Shown here: piece by piece, positions 1-9,250 of the stretch
Position numbering within the stretch: the stretch's first letter is position 1
How the letters are laid out: every line of letters starts with the position of its first letter
Source: Prevotella sp.
Lineage (GTDB): Bacteria; Bacteroidota; Bacteroidia; Bacteroidales; Bacteroidaceae
Length of the DNA stretch: 47,940 nt
Assembly: GCA_016284635.1 (NCBI GenBank)
Contig: JAEEPF010000005.1
Span: 1-47,940, forward strand
Reading direction: 5' to 3'
Notes under the pieces: generated by a model
What the model saw: only the letters and a program-made list of their open reading frames with translations
The model's database searches: none
Told to the model about the DNA's origin: nothing
Made by a program: the position numbers and the translations under genes

Positions 1-746
1 GAGGTCAGGATGACCACACCCAACAGTCCCCAGGGATCAGGGCCGAACCATGTAGCAAAACCACCGTTCACATTAGGATCGGCATCGGAGGGAATCACGG
101 AGAGTTTGTCGATGGCAGCTGTCAATCCACCCTGAGCATTCAGCACGGCGAGGATGACAGCGACGATACCAAAGAGCATGATGATGCCCTGGATGAAATC
201 GTTCATGGCCGTGGCCTTGTAGCCGCCGATGATCACATAGACGGCGGTGAGGATCGACATGATGACCACACAGTACTCATAAGGAATATCGAAGCCCATC
301 TCGAAGAGGCGCGAAATACCGCTATACACACCGGCGGTATAGGGAATGAGGAACACGAAGGCGATGATCGAAGCCGCCACACGCAGGCCCTGATCCGAGA
401 AACGGGTACCGAAGAAGTCGGGCATCGTGCGAGACTCGATATGCTGCGTCATCAGCTTCGTGCGACGACCTAAGATAATCCATGCCAGGAGGGAACCGAT
501 GATGGCATTACCAATACCGATCCAGGCACTCGACATACCATACTTCCATCCGAACTGTCCGGCGTAGCCCACGAAGACCACGGCGGAGAAATAAGAGGTT
601 CCGAAGGCAAACGCCGTGAGCCACGGACCGACTGCACGACCACCCAATACGAAACCGTCAACACTACTGGCCTGTTTGCGGGAGTACACACCCACGCCTA
701 CCATCACGACCAGAAAAATTACCGTTAATAAAACCTTAATAATCAT
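1..746 (-). CDS. Sodium:solute symporter (SSS family), C-terminal part beyond the window
   Basis: The reading frame opens with ATG at 746 and runs off the left edge, so only about the first 248 residues are visible. Translation gives several hydrophobic segments: an N-terminal helix starting MIIKVLLTVIFLVVMVGVGV, then VDGFVLGGRAVGPWLTAFAF, SYFSAVVFVGYAGQFGWKYG and GGYKATAMNDFIQGIIMLFG. The FVLGGR..GPW..AFA..ATSYFSA-like stretch and the GG.KA...D..QG motif are typical of the SSS family, which co-transports solutes with sodium across the inner membrane. The substrate cannot be told from this fragment. The gene lies downstream of the porin on the same strand but is separated by 214 bp holding a dispersed repeat, so co-transcription is uncertain. 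Confidence 0.9.
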   Translation of the reverse strand, partial: MIIKVLLTVIFLVVMVGVGVYSRKQASSVDGFVLGGRAVGPWLTAFAFGTSYFSAVVFVGYAGQFGWKYGMSSAWIGIGNAIIGSLLAWIILGRRTKLMTQHIESRTMPDFFGTRFSDQGLRVAASIIAFVFLIPYTAGVYSGISRLFEMGFDIPYEYCVVIMSILTAVYVIIGGYKATAMNDFIQGIIMLFGIVAVILAVLNAQGGLTAAIDKLSVIPSDADPNVNGGFATWFGPDPWGLLGVVILT

Positions 747-762
747 ATTATCTTATTTTATT

Positions 763-922
763 GAAACGAATTTGTTTTTTATCGAAATGAAATTAATTTT
801 TACTGAAACAAATTTGAATAATGTGCATAATTTTGTTCACGAATTTAAATAATATTATTCATATTAGTGGGATAAATTATGCGTATTATGCACATTCGTT
901 TCCTTTTTATTCTTATTCGTTT
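763..922. repeat. Dispersed AT-rich repeat, copy A
   Basis: This fills most of the 214-bp gap between the symporter start and the porin stop. Bases 805-871 match 12486-12553 almost base for base, including gcataattttgttcacgaat and attattcatattagtggg. The copy begins with gaaacgaattt and ends with two attcgtttcc units, so its ends are inverted relative to each other. It contains TAATTTTG at 828-835, which resembles a Bacteroidetes -7 box on the plus strand. No reading frame of note is present. It may be a MITE-like element or a regulatory leader. Confidence 0.75.
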
Positions 923-960
923 CCTTTTTATACATTATTTATTTCTTTATGACTATTTCT

Positions 961-2070
961 TTAGAAAGCGACTTGCATCTGGGCCTGGAGCCAGTTGTAA
1001 TCCTTGGTGCTGATGTTCTCGCCACAGAGACAACGGGTGTACTGCAGCTGCACACGGCACTTCTTGTAGAACCAGTACTGGATACCGATGGTGAGGTTCG
1101 TCTGGTCCCAGCCATCCACCTTCGTGTTACGGTCGAAGGTCTCGCCAGAGGCCACGATGTCGAGGGCGTCATAGACGGGGATGGCCGTGGTGACATAGCC
1201 ACCCATGCTGCCCACTTCGCCGTCCTTACCGCCCAGCCACTCTGCACGGATGCTGGCAGGACGGGCCTCCTTGTATTTCGCCGGTGAGTAAGGAGCCGTC
1301 TTGTATTCGGCACCCACCGAGTAACGGTCGCGCTTGTAGTTGTCGCCCACCTTGATGTCGGGGTTCCAGGCCGCTGTATTCACGGCACAGCCAGTGCCGA
1401 GGTAGCCCGAAGCCACGATGCGCAGGCCGTCCATCGGACGCACCTCGAGTTTGGCGATAAAGTCTTTTTGGTTGTTAAGATCCCTGCGGTTGATACCCTG
1501 ACCGCTCATCAGGGCGAGGTTATAGCGGATGGCACCCTTGGCCAATTCACCATAGAGTTCGAGACCCATGTCACGGCCGTAGTTCACGCCGTTGAGGGGA
1601 TCGGGTCCTTCACCAGCCAGATAGAGCACGGCCTGGGAATAGACGTCAATGAGCTCGAGCTGTGTGGGTGACAACGGGTTCTCCATCGAGTAGGAGTGCT
1701 TGAACTGTCCGAAGCGGACGGTCAGCGAGTTGTCTTTAGTGATGCGATAGTCGGTGTAGTACTCCTGAACGCAGCTGGAGAAATCGTGCATGAACAAAAA
1801 CGACCAGCGGTCAGTGATGCGGGCCTTCGCCCAGAGAAGTGTACGTTTAAGGTTGTAGGAGTTTGTACCTTTGCCGTTGATGTCCTGATAGGACCATCCG
1901 CCCTGGGCATAGCCGTTGAGCGTGATACGACTCGTGAAATCTTTCAGCCAATCAGTCTCCTGACTCCTGACTCCTGACTCCTTTTGTTGGCTTTGCCCCA
2001 TTGCGGCAACACTACTGAACACTGCCAGCATCACCGCCAGTGTCCTCATCTTAATGGTTTTCTTTCTCAT
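961..2070 (-). CDS. Outer-membrane porin, phosphate-selective porin O/P-like
   Basis: A 369-residue protein with a signal peptide (MRKKTIKMRTLAVMLAVFSS, then VAAMGQ). It is followed by amphipathic beta-strand segments such as ITLNGYAQGGWSYQD, LKRTLLWAKARITDRWSFL and VRFGQFKHSYSMENPLSP, and it ends in an aromatic-rich strand with terminal F (LQAQMQVAF), typical of outer-membrane barrels. The FGQFK.....ENP motif and barrel layout fit the OprO/OprP-like porin family of Bacteroidetes; the solute is unknown. Residues about 30-39 (ESGVRSQE) come from a 7-bp repeat array inserted just after the signal peptide. Start is ATG at 2070; the metallophosphoesterase stop lies 23 bp upstream, so the two could be co-transcribed. 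Confidence 0.82.
   Translation of the reverse strand: MRKKTIKMRTLAVMLAVFSSVAAMGQSQQKESGVRSQETDWLKDFTSRITLNGYAQGGWSYQDINGKGTNSYNLKRTLLWAKARITDRWSFLFMHDFSSCVQEYYTDYRITKDNSLTVRFGQFKHSYSMENPLSPTQLELIDVYSQAVLYLAGEGPDPLNGVNYGRDMGLELYGELAKGAIRYNLALMSGQGINRRDLNNQKDFIAKLEVRPMDGLRIVASGYLGTGCAVNTAAWNPDIKVGDNYKRDRYSVGAEYKTAPYSPAKYKEARPASIRAEWLGGKDGEVGSMGGYVTTAIPVYDALDIVASGETFDRNTKVDGWDQTNLTIGIQYWFYKKCRVQLQYTRCLCGENISTKDYNWLQAQMQVAF
1955..1982. repeat. Heptanucleotide array (ctcctga) inside the porin
   Basis: About four tandem copies of ctcctga/ctcctgt in the plus-strand sense. On the coding (minus) strand they read SGVRSQE, because a 7-bp unit cycles through all three frames every 21 bp. The array sits right after the signal-peptide region. 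The same array type recurs at 2181-2286 and 8977-9060. Confidence 0.9.
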
Positions 2071-2093
2071 GTTAATAATTTAGTTTATGTTAA

Positions 2094-3683
<1,590 letters not shown>

Positions 3684-3692
3684 TTCAGCGTG

Positions 3693-3724
3693 CAAAGGTA
3701 CGAATAAGTGAGTAAAATACCAAA
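3693..3724 (-). promoter_or_regulatory. Promoter of the metallophosphoesterase gene
   Basis: On the minus strand, TTTG (3724-3721) is followed by a 20-bp spacer and TACCTTTG (3700-3693), matching the Bacteroidetes -33 TTTG / -7 TAnnTTTG consensus. The predicted transcript start falls only a few bases before ATG 3683, so the mRNA may be nearly leaderless. Confidence 0.7.
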
Positions 3725-3817
3725 ATTTATTTGAGAATTTTCGAACGGGAGTACCTTCGGCGTAGCCAAAAGTACGAAATAATTGTAAAATAAGAATGAG
3801 GTATGGAGATTTTTTTG

Positions 3818-3825
3818 TAATTTTG
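3818..3825 (+). promoter_or_regulatory. Probable -7 box for topB
   Basis: TAATTTTG matches TAnnTTTG and lies about 45 bp before the topB start. No clear TTG is seen at the expected -33 distance, so this is a half-match. The 186-bp gap 3684-3869 between divergent genes holds this box and the phosphoesterase promoter; nothing else was recognised there except a weak dyad near 3750-3775. Confidence 0.45.
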
Positions 3826-3869
3826 CACGCAATTATCGCAATAACGAGGTATAAATAGAATAAAAACGT

Positions 3870-5792
3870 ATGATAGTCTGCATCGCAGAGAAACCCAGTG
3901 TGGCGCGGGATATCGCCCGTATTATCGGGGCAAACAGCTCGCACGACGGGTATATGGAAGGTAACGGATACCAGGTGACATGGACCTTCGGCCACCTGTG
4001 TACACTGAAGGAACCGGGTGACTACACCCAGGCCTGGAAACCCTGGGCACTGACGCAGTTGCCGATGGTGCCACCACGCTTCGGCATCAAGCTCATCGAC
4101 GACAACGGCATCAAGAAACAGTTCGCCATCATCGAACGGCTGATGCAGGCTGCCGACGGCATCGTGAACTGCGGTGACGCCGGACAGGAGGGAGAACTCA
4201 TCCAACGGTGGGTGATGCAGAAGGCACAGGCCACCTGTCCCGTGAAGCGATTGTGGATCTCGTCGATGACCGACGAGGCCATCCGTGAGGGCTTCGCGAA
4301 CCTAAAAGATCAGGCAGACTACCAGCCGCTCTACCTCGCCGGACTTTCCCGTGCCATCGGCGACTGGCTCTTAGGCATGAACGCCACGCGGCTCTATACG
4401 CTGAAATACGGGCAGAACCGTCAGGTGCTCTCCATCGGACGAGTGCAGACCCCTACCCTCGCCCTCATCGTAAACCGTCAGAAGGAGATTGAGAACTTCA
4501 AGCCCGAGCCTTACTGGGTGCTGGCGACGGTGTATCGTGATACGACCTTCACCGCCACCAAGGGCAAGTTCACCTCGAAGGAAGAAGGCGAGAAGGCCTT
4601 TGCCACCATCGAGGGCAAGCCTTTCACCGTGACGAAGGTGGAGAAGAAGGAAGGCAAGGAACAGCCGCCACAGCTCTATGACCTCACCTCACTACAGGTA
4701 GACTGTAACCGCAAGTACAGTTATTCGGCAGAGATGACGCTCAACCTCATCCAGAGCCTCTACGAGAAGAAATACACCACCTATCCCCGTGTGGACACCC
4801 AGTATCTCTCAGACGACATCTACCCCAAATGTCCGCAGACGATGAACGGACTTTATCAGACGAAGTTCGGCGGTGTGGCACCTTATGCCGAGTTCATCAA
4901 GCCTATCGGCGGCAAACCGTTGAAAAAGAGCAAACGTGTGTTCGACACCTCGAAGGTGACAGACCACCACGCCATCATCCCTACAGGCGTCATCCCACAA
5001 AACCTCAGCGATGCCGAACAGAGAGTCTTCGACCTCGTGGCACGTCGGTTTATTGCAGTCTTCCTGCCGGATTGCAAATTCTCCACAACAACCATCCTCG
5101 GCGAGGTCATTGGTGAAGAGGATAAAGTGGAGTTCAAGGTCACCGGTAAGGAGATCCTCGACCCGGGCTGGCGTGTTGTTATGCCCCCTAAGTTAGGGGG
5201 CGACAGGGGGCTGAACGAGGGAGAGTCTGACGGAGGTTCAGACCCCCAACCCCCTAACTTAGGGGGCTCAAATGCCGAGGAGCGCACTCTTCCCACTTTC
5301 GTCAAGGGTGAATCGGGCGACCATAAGCCCACCCTCACGGAGAAATGGACCATTCCACCACCTTATTATAATGAGGCCTCCCTGCTGCGGGCGATGGAGA
5401 CGGCGGGAAAGTTCGTGGAGGATGAGACCCTCCGTGCGGCAATGAAAGAGAACGGCATCGGTCGTCCGTCATCGCGTGCCGGCATCATCGAGACCCTCTT
5501 CAAACGCCACTATATCAAACGCGACAAGAAACGCCTCATCGCCACCCCCACAGGCATCGAGCTCATCGACCTCATCCGCGAGGAACTGCTGAAGAGCTGT
5601 GAACTGACGGGTATCTGGGAGAAAAAACTGCGTGACATCGAGCACCAGAAATACGATGCCAAGCAGTTCATCGACGAATTGAAGCAACAGGTGACCGACA
5701 TCGTCCACGAGGTGATGACCGACCCGAGCAACCGTCGGGTGACCGTCCTCTCCGATGCCGATCTCAAGAAAATCAAATCTCCAAAGAAGTAA
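3870..5792 (+). CDS. topB: DNA topoisomerase III
   Basis: A 640-residue type IA topoisomerase, which passes single DNA strands and acts in decatenation and resolving recombination intermediates. The Toprim domain starts at the N-terminus (IAEKPSVARDIARIIGA) and includes GDAGQEGELIQRWV. The RLWISSMTDEAI and GRVQTPTLALIVNRQKEIE segments follow. The catalytic tyrosine is in TTYPRVDTQYLS, and TDHHAIIPTG and ENGIGRPSSRAGIIETL are also conserved family blocks. Residues about 438-467 (PPKLGG...PPNLGG) are encoded by an 85-bp inverted repeat and look like an in-frame insertion. There is no zinc-finger tail. The start follows a TAATTTTG box; the gene is divergent from the phosphoesterase and followed by a hairpin-forming repeat. 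Confidence 0.95.
   Translation: MIVCIAEKPSVARDIARIIGANSSHDGYMEGNGYQVTWTFGHLCTLKEPGDYTQAWKPWALTQLPMVPPRFGIKLIDDNGIKKQFAIIERLMQAADGIVNCGDAGQEGELIQRWVMQKAQATCPVKRLWISSMTDEAIREGFANLKDQADYQPLYLAGLSRAIGDWLLGMNATRLYTLKYGQNRQVLSIGRVQTPTLALIVNRQKEIENFKPEPYWVLATVYRDTTFTATKGKFTSKEEGEKAFATIEGKPFTVTKVEKKEGKEQPPQLYDLTSLQVDCNRKYSYSAEMTLNLIQSLYEKKYTTYPRVDTQYLSDDIYPKCPQTMNGLYQTKFGGVAPYAEFIKPIGGKPLKKSKRVFDTSKVTDHHAIIPTGVIPQNLSDAEQRVFDLVARRFIAVFLPDCKFSTTTILGEVIGEEDKVEFKVTGKEILDPGWRVVMPPKLGGDRGLNEGESDGGSDPQPPNLGGSNAEERTLPTFVKGESGDHKPTLTEKWTIPPPYYNEASLLRAMETAGKFVEDETLRAAMKENGIGRPSSRAGIIETLFKRHYIKRDKKRLIATPTGIELIDLIREELLKSCELTGIWEKKLRDIEHQKYDAKQFIDELKQQVTDIVHEVMTDPSNRRVTVLSDADLKKIKSPKK
5183..5267. repeat. 85-bp inverted repeat inserted in topB
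   Basis: The left arm gccccctaagttaggggg is the exact reverse complement of the right-arm bases ccccctaacttagggggc, and weaker pairing continues inwards to ctgaac/gttcag. The insert keeps the reading frame and encodes PPKLGG and PPNLGG flanking an acidic, glycine-rich segment. Each arm is itself a small palindrome. Confidence 0.9.
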
Positions 5793-5803
5793 GATGTTTT
5801 TTT

Positions 5804-5861
5804 CAACGGACTACACGACTGACAGGACTGATAAAAAGTCTTTAAGTCCTGTAGTCCGTTG
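5804..5861. repeat. Inverted repeat between topB and the porE-like gene
   Basis: caacggact at the left end pairs with agtccgttg at the right end, with acaggact pairing with agtcctgt inside. The left arm carries extra 9-bp units containing gact. It begins 12 bases after the topB stop. It could act as a hairpin terminator, but it lacks a clean U-tract on the topB side and resembles the 9-bp repeat elements at 7038-7139 and 12384-12463. Confidence 0.75.
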
Positions 5862-5901
5862 CTAAAACAATAAATCTACTATTTTCTCGTTATATACAGG
5901 T

Positions 5902-8076
5902 ATGCGAAAGGTTTTCACCATATTATATAGCATCGTCTGCGCCGTGCTGTTCGTCAGCTGCGGGGCTGACCAGGCGATGAAGAAGGGCGACAAGTTCTAT
6001 GCCATCGGCGAATACTTCGATGCCGCCGCACAATACCGGAAGGCCTATACCCATACCTCCAACAAAGACAGAGCCGTGAAAGGTCAGCGGGCGATGAAGA
6101 TGGCAGAGTGCTACCGTCGCATCCACTTCACCTCCAAAGCCATCTCCGCCTATCAGAATGCCATCCGCTACAAACAGGACGACTCGCTCACACATTTCTA
6201 CTTGGGACAACTGCAGATGCGCAACGGCAACTACCGTGAGGCCGAGAAACAGTTCCAAATGGCAGCAGATTCGCTGCCATTTGAAGACCCACACAGGCAA
6301 TTGGCTCTCACAGGACTGAAGTCTGCGAAGCAGGCGGCACAATGGAAGAAAGACGGCTCGGACTATACCATCAAACGGATGGACCTCTTCAACTCCCGCC
6401 GTGCGGAGTATTCCCCGATGCTCGGCGGCGACGAGGACAACCAACTCTACTTCACCTCCACCCGTAACCAGGCGCAAGGTGATGAGTACAGCGGCATCAC
6501 AGGTTCGAAGAATGCCGACATCTTCCTCTCGCAGAAAGACGACAAGGGCAAATGGGGCAAGCCCCAGACCATCGACTCGGAACTGAACTCCGAGATGGAC
6601 GAGGGTGCCTGCTGTTTCTCTCCCGACGGAAAGAGTATGTACCTGACCATCTGCAAGACCGACCCCAACTACCCGCGCTACGCCACCATCGCCGTGTCGA
6701 GCCGCAGCGATGCCTCCTGGAGCAAGCCCAAGGATCTGGTTATCTCGAAAGATACCCTTTCCAGTTTCGCCCATCCCGCCGTCTCTCCTGACGGAGAGTG
6801 GTTGTATTTCACCAGCGACATGCCAGGTGGTCTGGGAGGCTTCGACATCTGGCGCTGCAAGATCATAGGCAACGAGGTGGGGCCCTCCGAGAACCTCGGC
6901 GCACCCGTCAACACACCCGGTGACGAGATGTTCCCCACCTTCCGTCCCAACGGCGACCTCTATTTCTCCTCCGACGGTCATCCCGGCATGGGAGGCCTGG
7001 ATATCTTTATTGCAAAATCCAACGACAAAGATTTATTAACGACAACAGAGACAACCAAAACAACTCTATCCGCCTCTGGCGGAGGGACTCTCGCCAGTGG
7101 TGAGGAGAAAAAGTTGTCCAAGTTGTCTGAGTTGTCGTTAAAGATAGAACATCCCGGTTTTCCCCTGAACTCCCAGGGCGATGACTTCGGCATGACCTTC
7201 GAGGGGAAGCGTAACCAAGGCTACTTCTGCTCGAACCGTGGCGACAACCGAGGCTACGACCATATCTACAGTTTCTTCAATCCCGAGATCGTGCAGACGG
7301 TGAAGGGTTGGGTATACGAACAGGACGGCTACGAACTGACGGCGGCCCAGGTCTATATAGTCGGCAACGACGGCACGAACACGAAACTGAGTGTCCGGGG
7401 CGACGGCAGTTTCACCCAGGAGATCAAGCCCAACGTAGACTATGTGTTCCTCGCCACCTGTAAGGGCTTCCTCAACCATCAGGAACAACTGCGCGTGGAA
7501 CCTGTGACGAAGTCGGAGGAATATGTGTTGCAGTTCCCGCTGGCTAACATCTCTGCCCCCGTACTCATCGAGAACATCTTCTACGACTTCGACAAGGCGA
7601 CGTTGCGCCCAGAGTCTGCCACCGCCCTCGACGAGCTGGTACAGCTGTTGAACGAGAACCCAAACATCACCATCGAGCTCTCCGCCCACACCGACTACAA
7701 AGGCTCCGACGCCTACAACGAAGGCCTCTCCCAGCGTCGTGCCGAGAGTGTAGTGAACTACCTGATAGCACACGGCATCGCCTCAGACCGTCTCACCCCG
7801 AAAGGCTACGGTGAGGGAAAGCCCAAGACCATCAAACGGAAGGTGGCGGAAAGATACCCGTTCCTCAAAGAGGGTGATGTGCTGACAGAGGCTTACATCA
7901 CCACCCTCCCTGAGGAACAGCAGGAACAGTGCAACCAGTTAAACCGTCGCACGGAGTTTATAGTATTGCGGACAACTTACGGGCTGTTCGATAAGGCAGG
8001 TAGATTGATACAAACCCCAAAGCCAAAAGAATCATCCAAGGATTCAGATCAAACTCAGCCGTCGGAGCTGTGGTAA
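5902..8076 (+). CDS. porE: PorE-like lipoprotein (TPR, PD40 propeller, CRD, OmpA) of the type IX secretion system
   Basis: A 724-residue outer-membrane lipoprotein with lipobox LFVSC (Cys20). The order is: TPR-like helices (about 25-135), PD40/WD40-like propeller blades (about 165-440; e.g. SPDGEWLYFTSDMPGGLGGF and RPNGDLYFSSDGHPGMGGLD), a carboxypeptidase-regulatory-like domain (VKGWVYEQDGYELTAAQVYI), and a C-terminal OmpA peptidoglycan-binding domain (IFYDFDKATLRPES, HTDYKGSDAYNEGLSQRRAE). This is the architecture of P. gingivalis PorE, which ties the T9SS to peptidoglycan. Paralogues with this layout exist, so the name is likely, not certain. A repeat element adds about 35 residues (near 379-413) inside the propeller. 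The last 119 bp overlap the convergent gene at 7958-8431. Confidence 0.8.
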   Translation: MRKVFTILYSIVCAVLFVSCGADQAMKKGDKFYAIGEYFDAAAQYRKAYTHTSNKDRAVKGQRAMKMAECYRRIHFTSKAISAYQNAIRYKQDDSLTHFYLGQLQMRNGNYREAEKQFQMAADSLPFEDPHRQLALTGLKSAKQAAQWKKDGSDYTIKRMDLFNSRRAEYSPMLGGDEDNQLYFTSTRNQAQGDEYSGITGSKNADIFLSQKDDKGKWGKPQTIDSELNSEMDEGACCFSPDGKSMYLTICKTDPNYPRYATIAVSSRSDASWSKPKDLVISKDTLSSFAHPAVSPDGEWLYFTSDMPGGLGGFDIWRCKIIGNEVGPSENLGAPVNTPGDEMFPTFRPNGDLYFSSDGHPGMGGLDIFIAKSNDKDLLTTTETTKTTLSASGGGTLASGEEKKLSKLSELSLKIEHPGFPLNSQGDDFGMTFEGKRNQGYFCSNRGDNRGYDHIYSFFNPEIVQTVKGWVYEQDGYELTAAQVYIVGNDGTNTKLSVRGDGSFTQEIKPNVDYVFLATCKGFLNHQEQLRVEPVTKSEEYVLQFPLANISAPVLIENIFYDFDKATLRPESATALDELVQLLNENPNITIELSAHTDYKGSDAYNEGLSQRRAESVVNYLIAHGIASDRLTPKGYGEGKPKTIKRKVAERYPFLKEGDVLTEAYITTLPEEQQEQCNQLNRRTEFIVLRTTYGLFDKAGRLIQTPKPKESSKDSDQTQPSELW
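7038..7139. repeat. Palindromic 9-bp-unit element inside the porE-like gene
   Basis: Left arm carries aacgacaac, agagacaac and caaaacaac; right arm carries aagttgtcc, aagttgtct and gagttgtcg, so the arms are reverse complements built from 9-bp units. The centre holds small hairpins (cgcctctggcg). It is read in frame as a Thr/Lys/Ser-rich insert. The same family lies downstream of thyA at 12384-12463. Confidence 0.85.
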
Positions 8077-8431
8077 GGAACACCTCGAAACTGGTGAGGA
8101 TGCTGGCATAAAGCACGTGCAGACTGGCTTTCAGCATCTCCCATCCGTTGAACACGAAGAACAGCACGAGGCTCACGGCGATGCAGAACCACGTCCATAA
8201 CATCGACAACAATTTTCCATTGTCCTTCTTCAATTGTCCATTTTCAATTGTCCATTGTCCATTGCCTATAGCCCATTGTCCATTATCCATTTTCAATTGT
8301 CCATTGCCTATGGCCCATTGTCCATTGCCAATGGCCTCCATCACTTTTTCCGTGAAGCCGTTGTCTTCAATCTGCTGCTGGGCAGCCTGCTTGAAGAGAT
8401 CCTCTATCAGTTTGTTTTCTTTTTCAGTCAT
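7958..8431 (-). CDS. Small membrane protein, probable anti-sigma partner (DUF5056-like)
   Basis: A 157-residue protein starting with a charged soluble segment (EKENKLIEDLFKQAAQQQIE, DNGFTEKVMEAI). Next comes a repeat-derived linker of NGQWAIG/NGQWTIE/NGQLKMD units, then two or three hydrophobic segments (MLWTWFCIAVSLVLFFVFNG; LHVLYASILTSFEVFL; NPWMILLALGFVSIYL). Its ATG overlaps the end of the sigma-factor gene by 8 bp, the usual layout of an ECF sigma factor with its membrane anti-sigma or regulatory partner; no catalytic motif is seen. The 3' end overlaps the porE-like gene on the other strand by 119 bp, and the overlap codes the last hydrophobic segment. Function is inferred from position. 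Confidence 0.68.
   Translation of the reverse strand: MTEKENKLIEDLFKQAAQQQIEDNGFTEKVMEAIGNGQWAIGNGQLKMDNGQWAIGNGQWTIENGQLKKDNGKLLSMLWTWFCIAVSLVLFFVFNGWEMLKASLHVLYASILTSFEVFLTTAPTAEFDLNPWMILLALGFVSIYLPYRTARKLSAIL
8211..8336. repeat. Heptanucleotide array (ccattgt/caattgt family)
   Basis: Many tandem 7-bp units such as ccattgt, caattgt, ccattgc and ccattat. It codes the NGQWAIG/NGQLKMD linker of the small membrane protein, placed between its soluble N-terminal part and its first membrane segment. Neither strand of the dominant unit contains a stop in any phase. Confidence 0.92.
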
Positions 8432-8960
8432 ATCCGTTTTGTTTTAAGTAGTTCGCCATTTTCTCTTTTCCCCGGTGCAGATGCGACTTCACCGTATTCG
8501 CTGGGATACCCGTCACCTTGGCAATCTGGTCGACGGGATAGCCGTCGATGAGTTGCAGTGTGATGCACGTCCGCTCATCGGGTTTCAACAGGGCCAGCGC
8601 GGCGTAGATATCCATTTTCAGGCTCTCACTGGCTGTGGTCGTCTGACGGGCGGCACTGACGGATGTATCCAAATCCTCCGTCTGTTTCCTCGACCTCACC
8701 TCATCGTAGAACACATTATACGCAATTCGCATCAGCCAGGTGGAGAAGCTCGCCATACCCCGGAACTTCGTGATATTCACATAGGCCTTGATGAAGGTCT
8801 CTTGAGCCAGGTCGTCGCTCAACTGTTCATCGCCCAGCGTCTGGTTGAGGAAGAACCGACGCACAGGTGACTGATACTTCCTGACAAGCTGGTCAAAGGC
8901 CTTCTTGTTCCGGAATACCGCCACCTGCGTCACCAAGGCTATGTCGTTGAGCTCCGCCAT
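8424..8960 (-). CDS. ECF-type RNA polymerase sigma factor
   Basis: A 178-residue sigma-70 family protein of ECF size. Region 2 is seen as AFDQLVRKYQSPVRRFFLNQ, DLAQETFIKAYVNITKFRG and FSTWLMRIAYNVFYDEVRSR. Region 4 is LLKPDERTCITLQLIDGYPV, then QIAKVTGIPANTVKSHLHRG, a helix-turn-helix. A Ser/Thr-rich linker joins them. The protein would redirect RNA polymerase to a small regulon, probably envelope-related given its neighbours. It overlaps the downstream small membrane protein by 8 bp and follows the PspC gene after about 98 bp made almost entirely of heptanucleotide repeats. The start is ATG 8960 with an AAGGAG-like sequence close upstream. Confidence 0.93.
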   Translation of the reverse strand: MAELNDIALVTQVAVFRNKKAFDQLVRKYQSPVRRFFLNQTLGDEQLSDDLAQETFIKAYVNITKFRGMASFSTWLMRIAYNVFYDEVRSRKQTEDLDTSVSAARQTTTASESLKMDIYAALALLKPDERTCITLQLIDGYPVDQIAKVTGIPANTVKSHLHRGKEKMANYLKQNGYD

Positions 8961-8976
8961 TTTATCCTTACTCCTT

Positions 8977-9060
8977 CTCTCCTGACTCCTGTCTCCTGAC
9001 TCCTATCTCCTGACTCCTGTCTCCTGACTCCTGTCTCCTGACTCCTGTCTCCTGTCTCCT
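8977..9060. repeat. Heptanucleotide array (ctcctga/ctcctgt) between PspC and sigma genes
   Basis: About twelve 7-bp units fill the gap between the PspC stop codon (9059-9061) and the sigma-factor translation start. It begins at the stop codon itself. It has the same unit and orientation as the coding arrays at 1955 and 2181, although this copy is not translated as part of an annotated protein. Confidence 0.92.
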
Positions 9061-9250
9061 ACACCAACCTTCTCTCTGGCATGCAGATCCACAGTACGAT
9101 ATAGAATATCAGACCGCTGAAGCATGTGAACAGCGTGAGGAACGCATACGCAACTCTTACCATCGTGGGGTCGAAATCCAAGTACTCGGCGATACCGCCA
9201 CAGACCCCTGCCCATACTCTGTCATTAGAGCGCATCAATTTCTTAGTCAT
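9059..9250 (-). CDS. PspC-domain small membrane protein
   Basis: A 63-residue protein with the PspC hallmark: MTKKLMRSNDRVWAGVCGGI, AEYLDFDPTMVRVAYAF, then one hydrophobic segment (LTLFTCFSGLIFYIVLWICM) and a PERRLV end. PspC-domain proteins sit in the inner membrane and in enterobacteria take part in the phage-shock envelope-stress response; in Bacteroidetes the role is less clear. Its ATG overlaps the end of the upstream membrane-protein gene by 8 bp, implying translational coupling, and the sigma factor follows. Together they suggest an envelope-stress module. Confidence 0.9.
   Translation of the reverse strand: MTKKLMRSNDRVWAGVCGGIAEYLDFDPTMVRVAYAFLTLFTCFSGLIFYIVLWICMPERRLV

Noticed and set aside
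3684..4205. Longer N-terminus for the metallophosphoesterase, starting at 4205
   Set aside because: It would overlap topB and the promoter region, and a signal peptide begins at ATG 3683.
5923..6981. Long open frame on the minus strand opposite the porE-like gene
   Set aside because: It is antisense to a well-supported gene, has low-complexity Val/Gly/Ala-rich sequence without domains, and reflects codon bias of the true gene.
9059..9215. Alternative frame running through the heptamer array downstream of PspC (SQESGDR-like peptide)
   Set aside because: The PspC protein ends normally at its stop; the other frame is open only because the repeat lacks stops on this strand.
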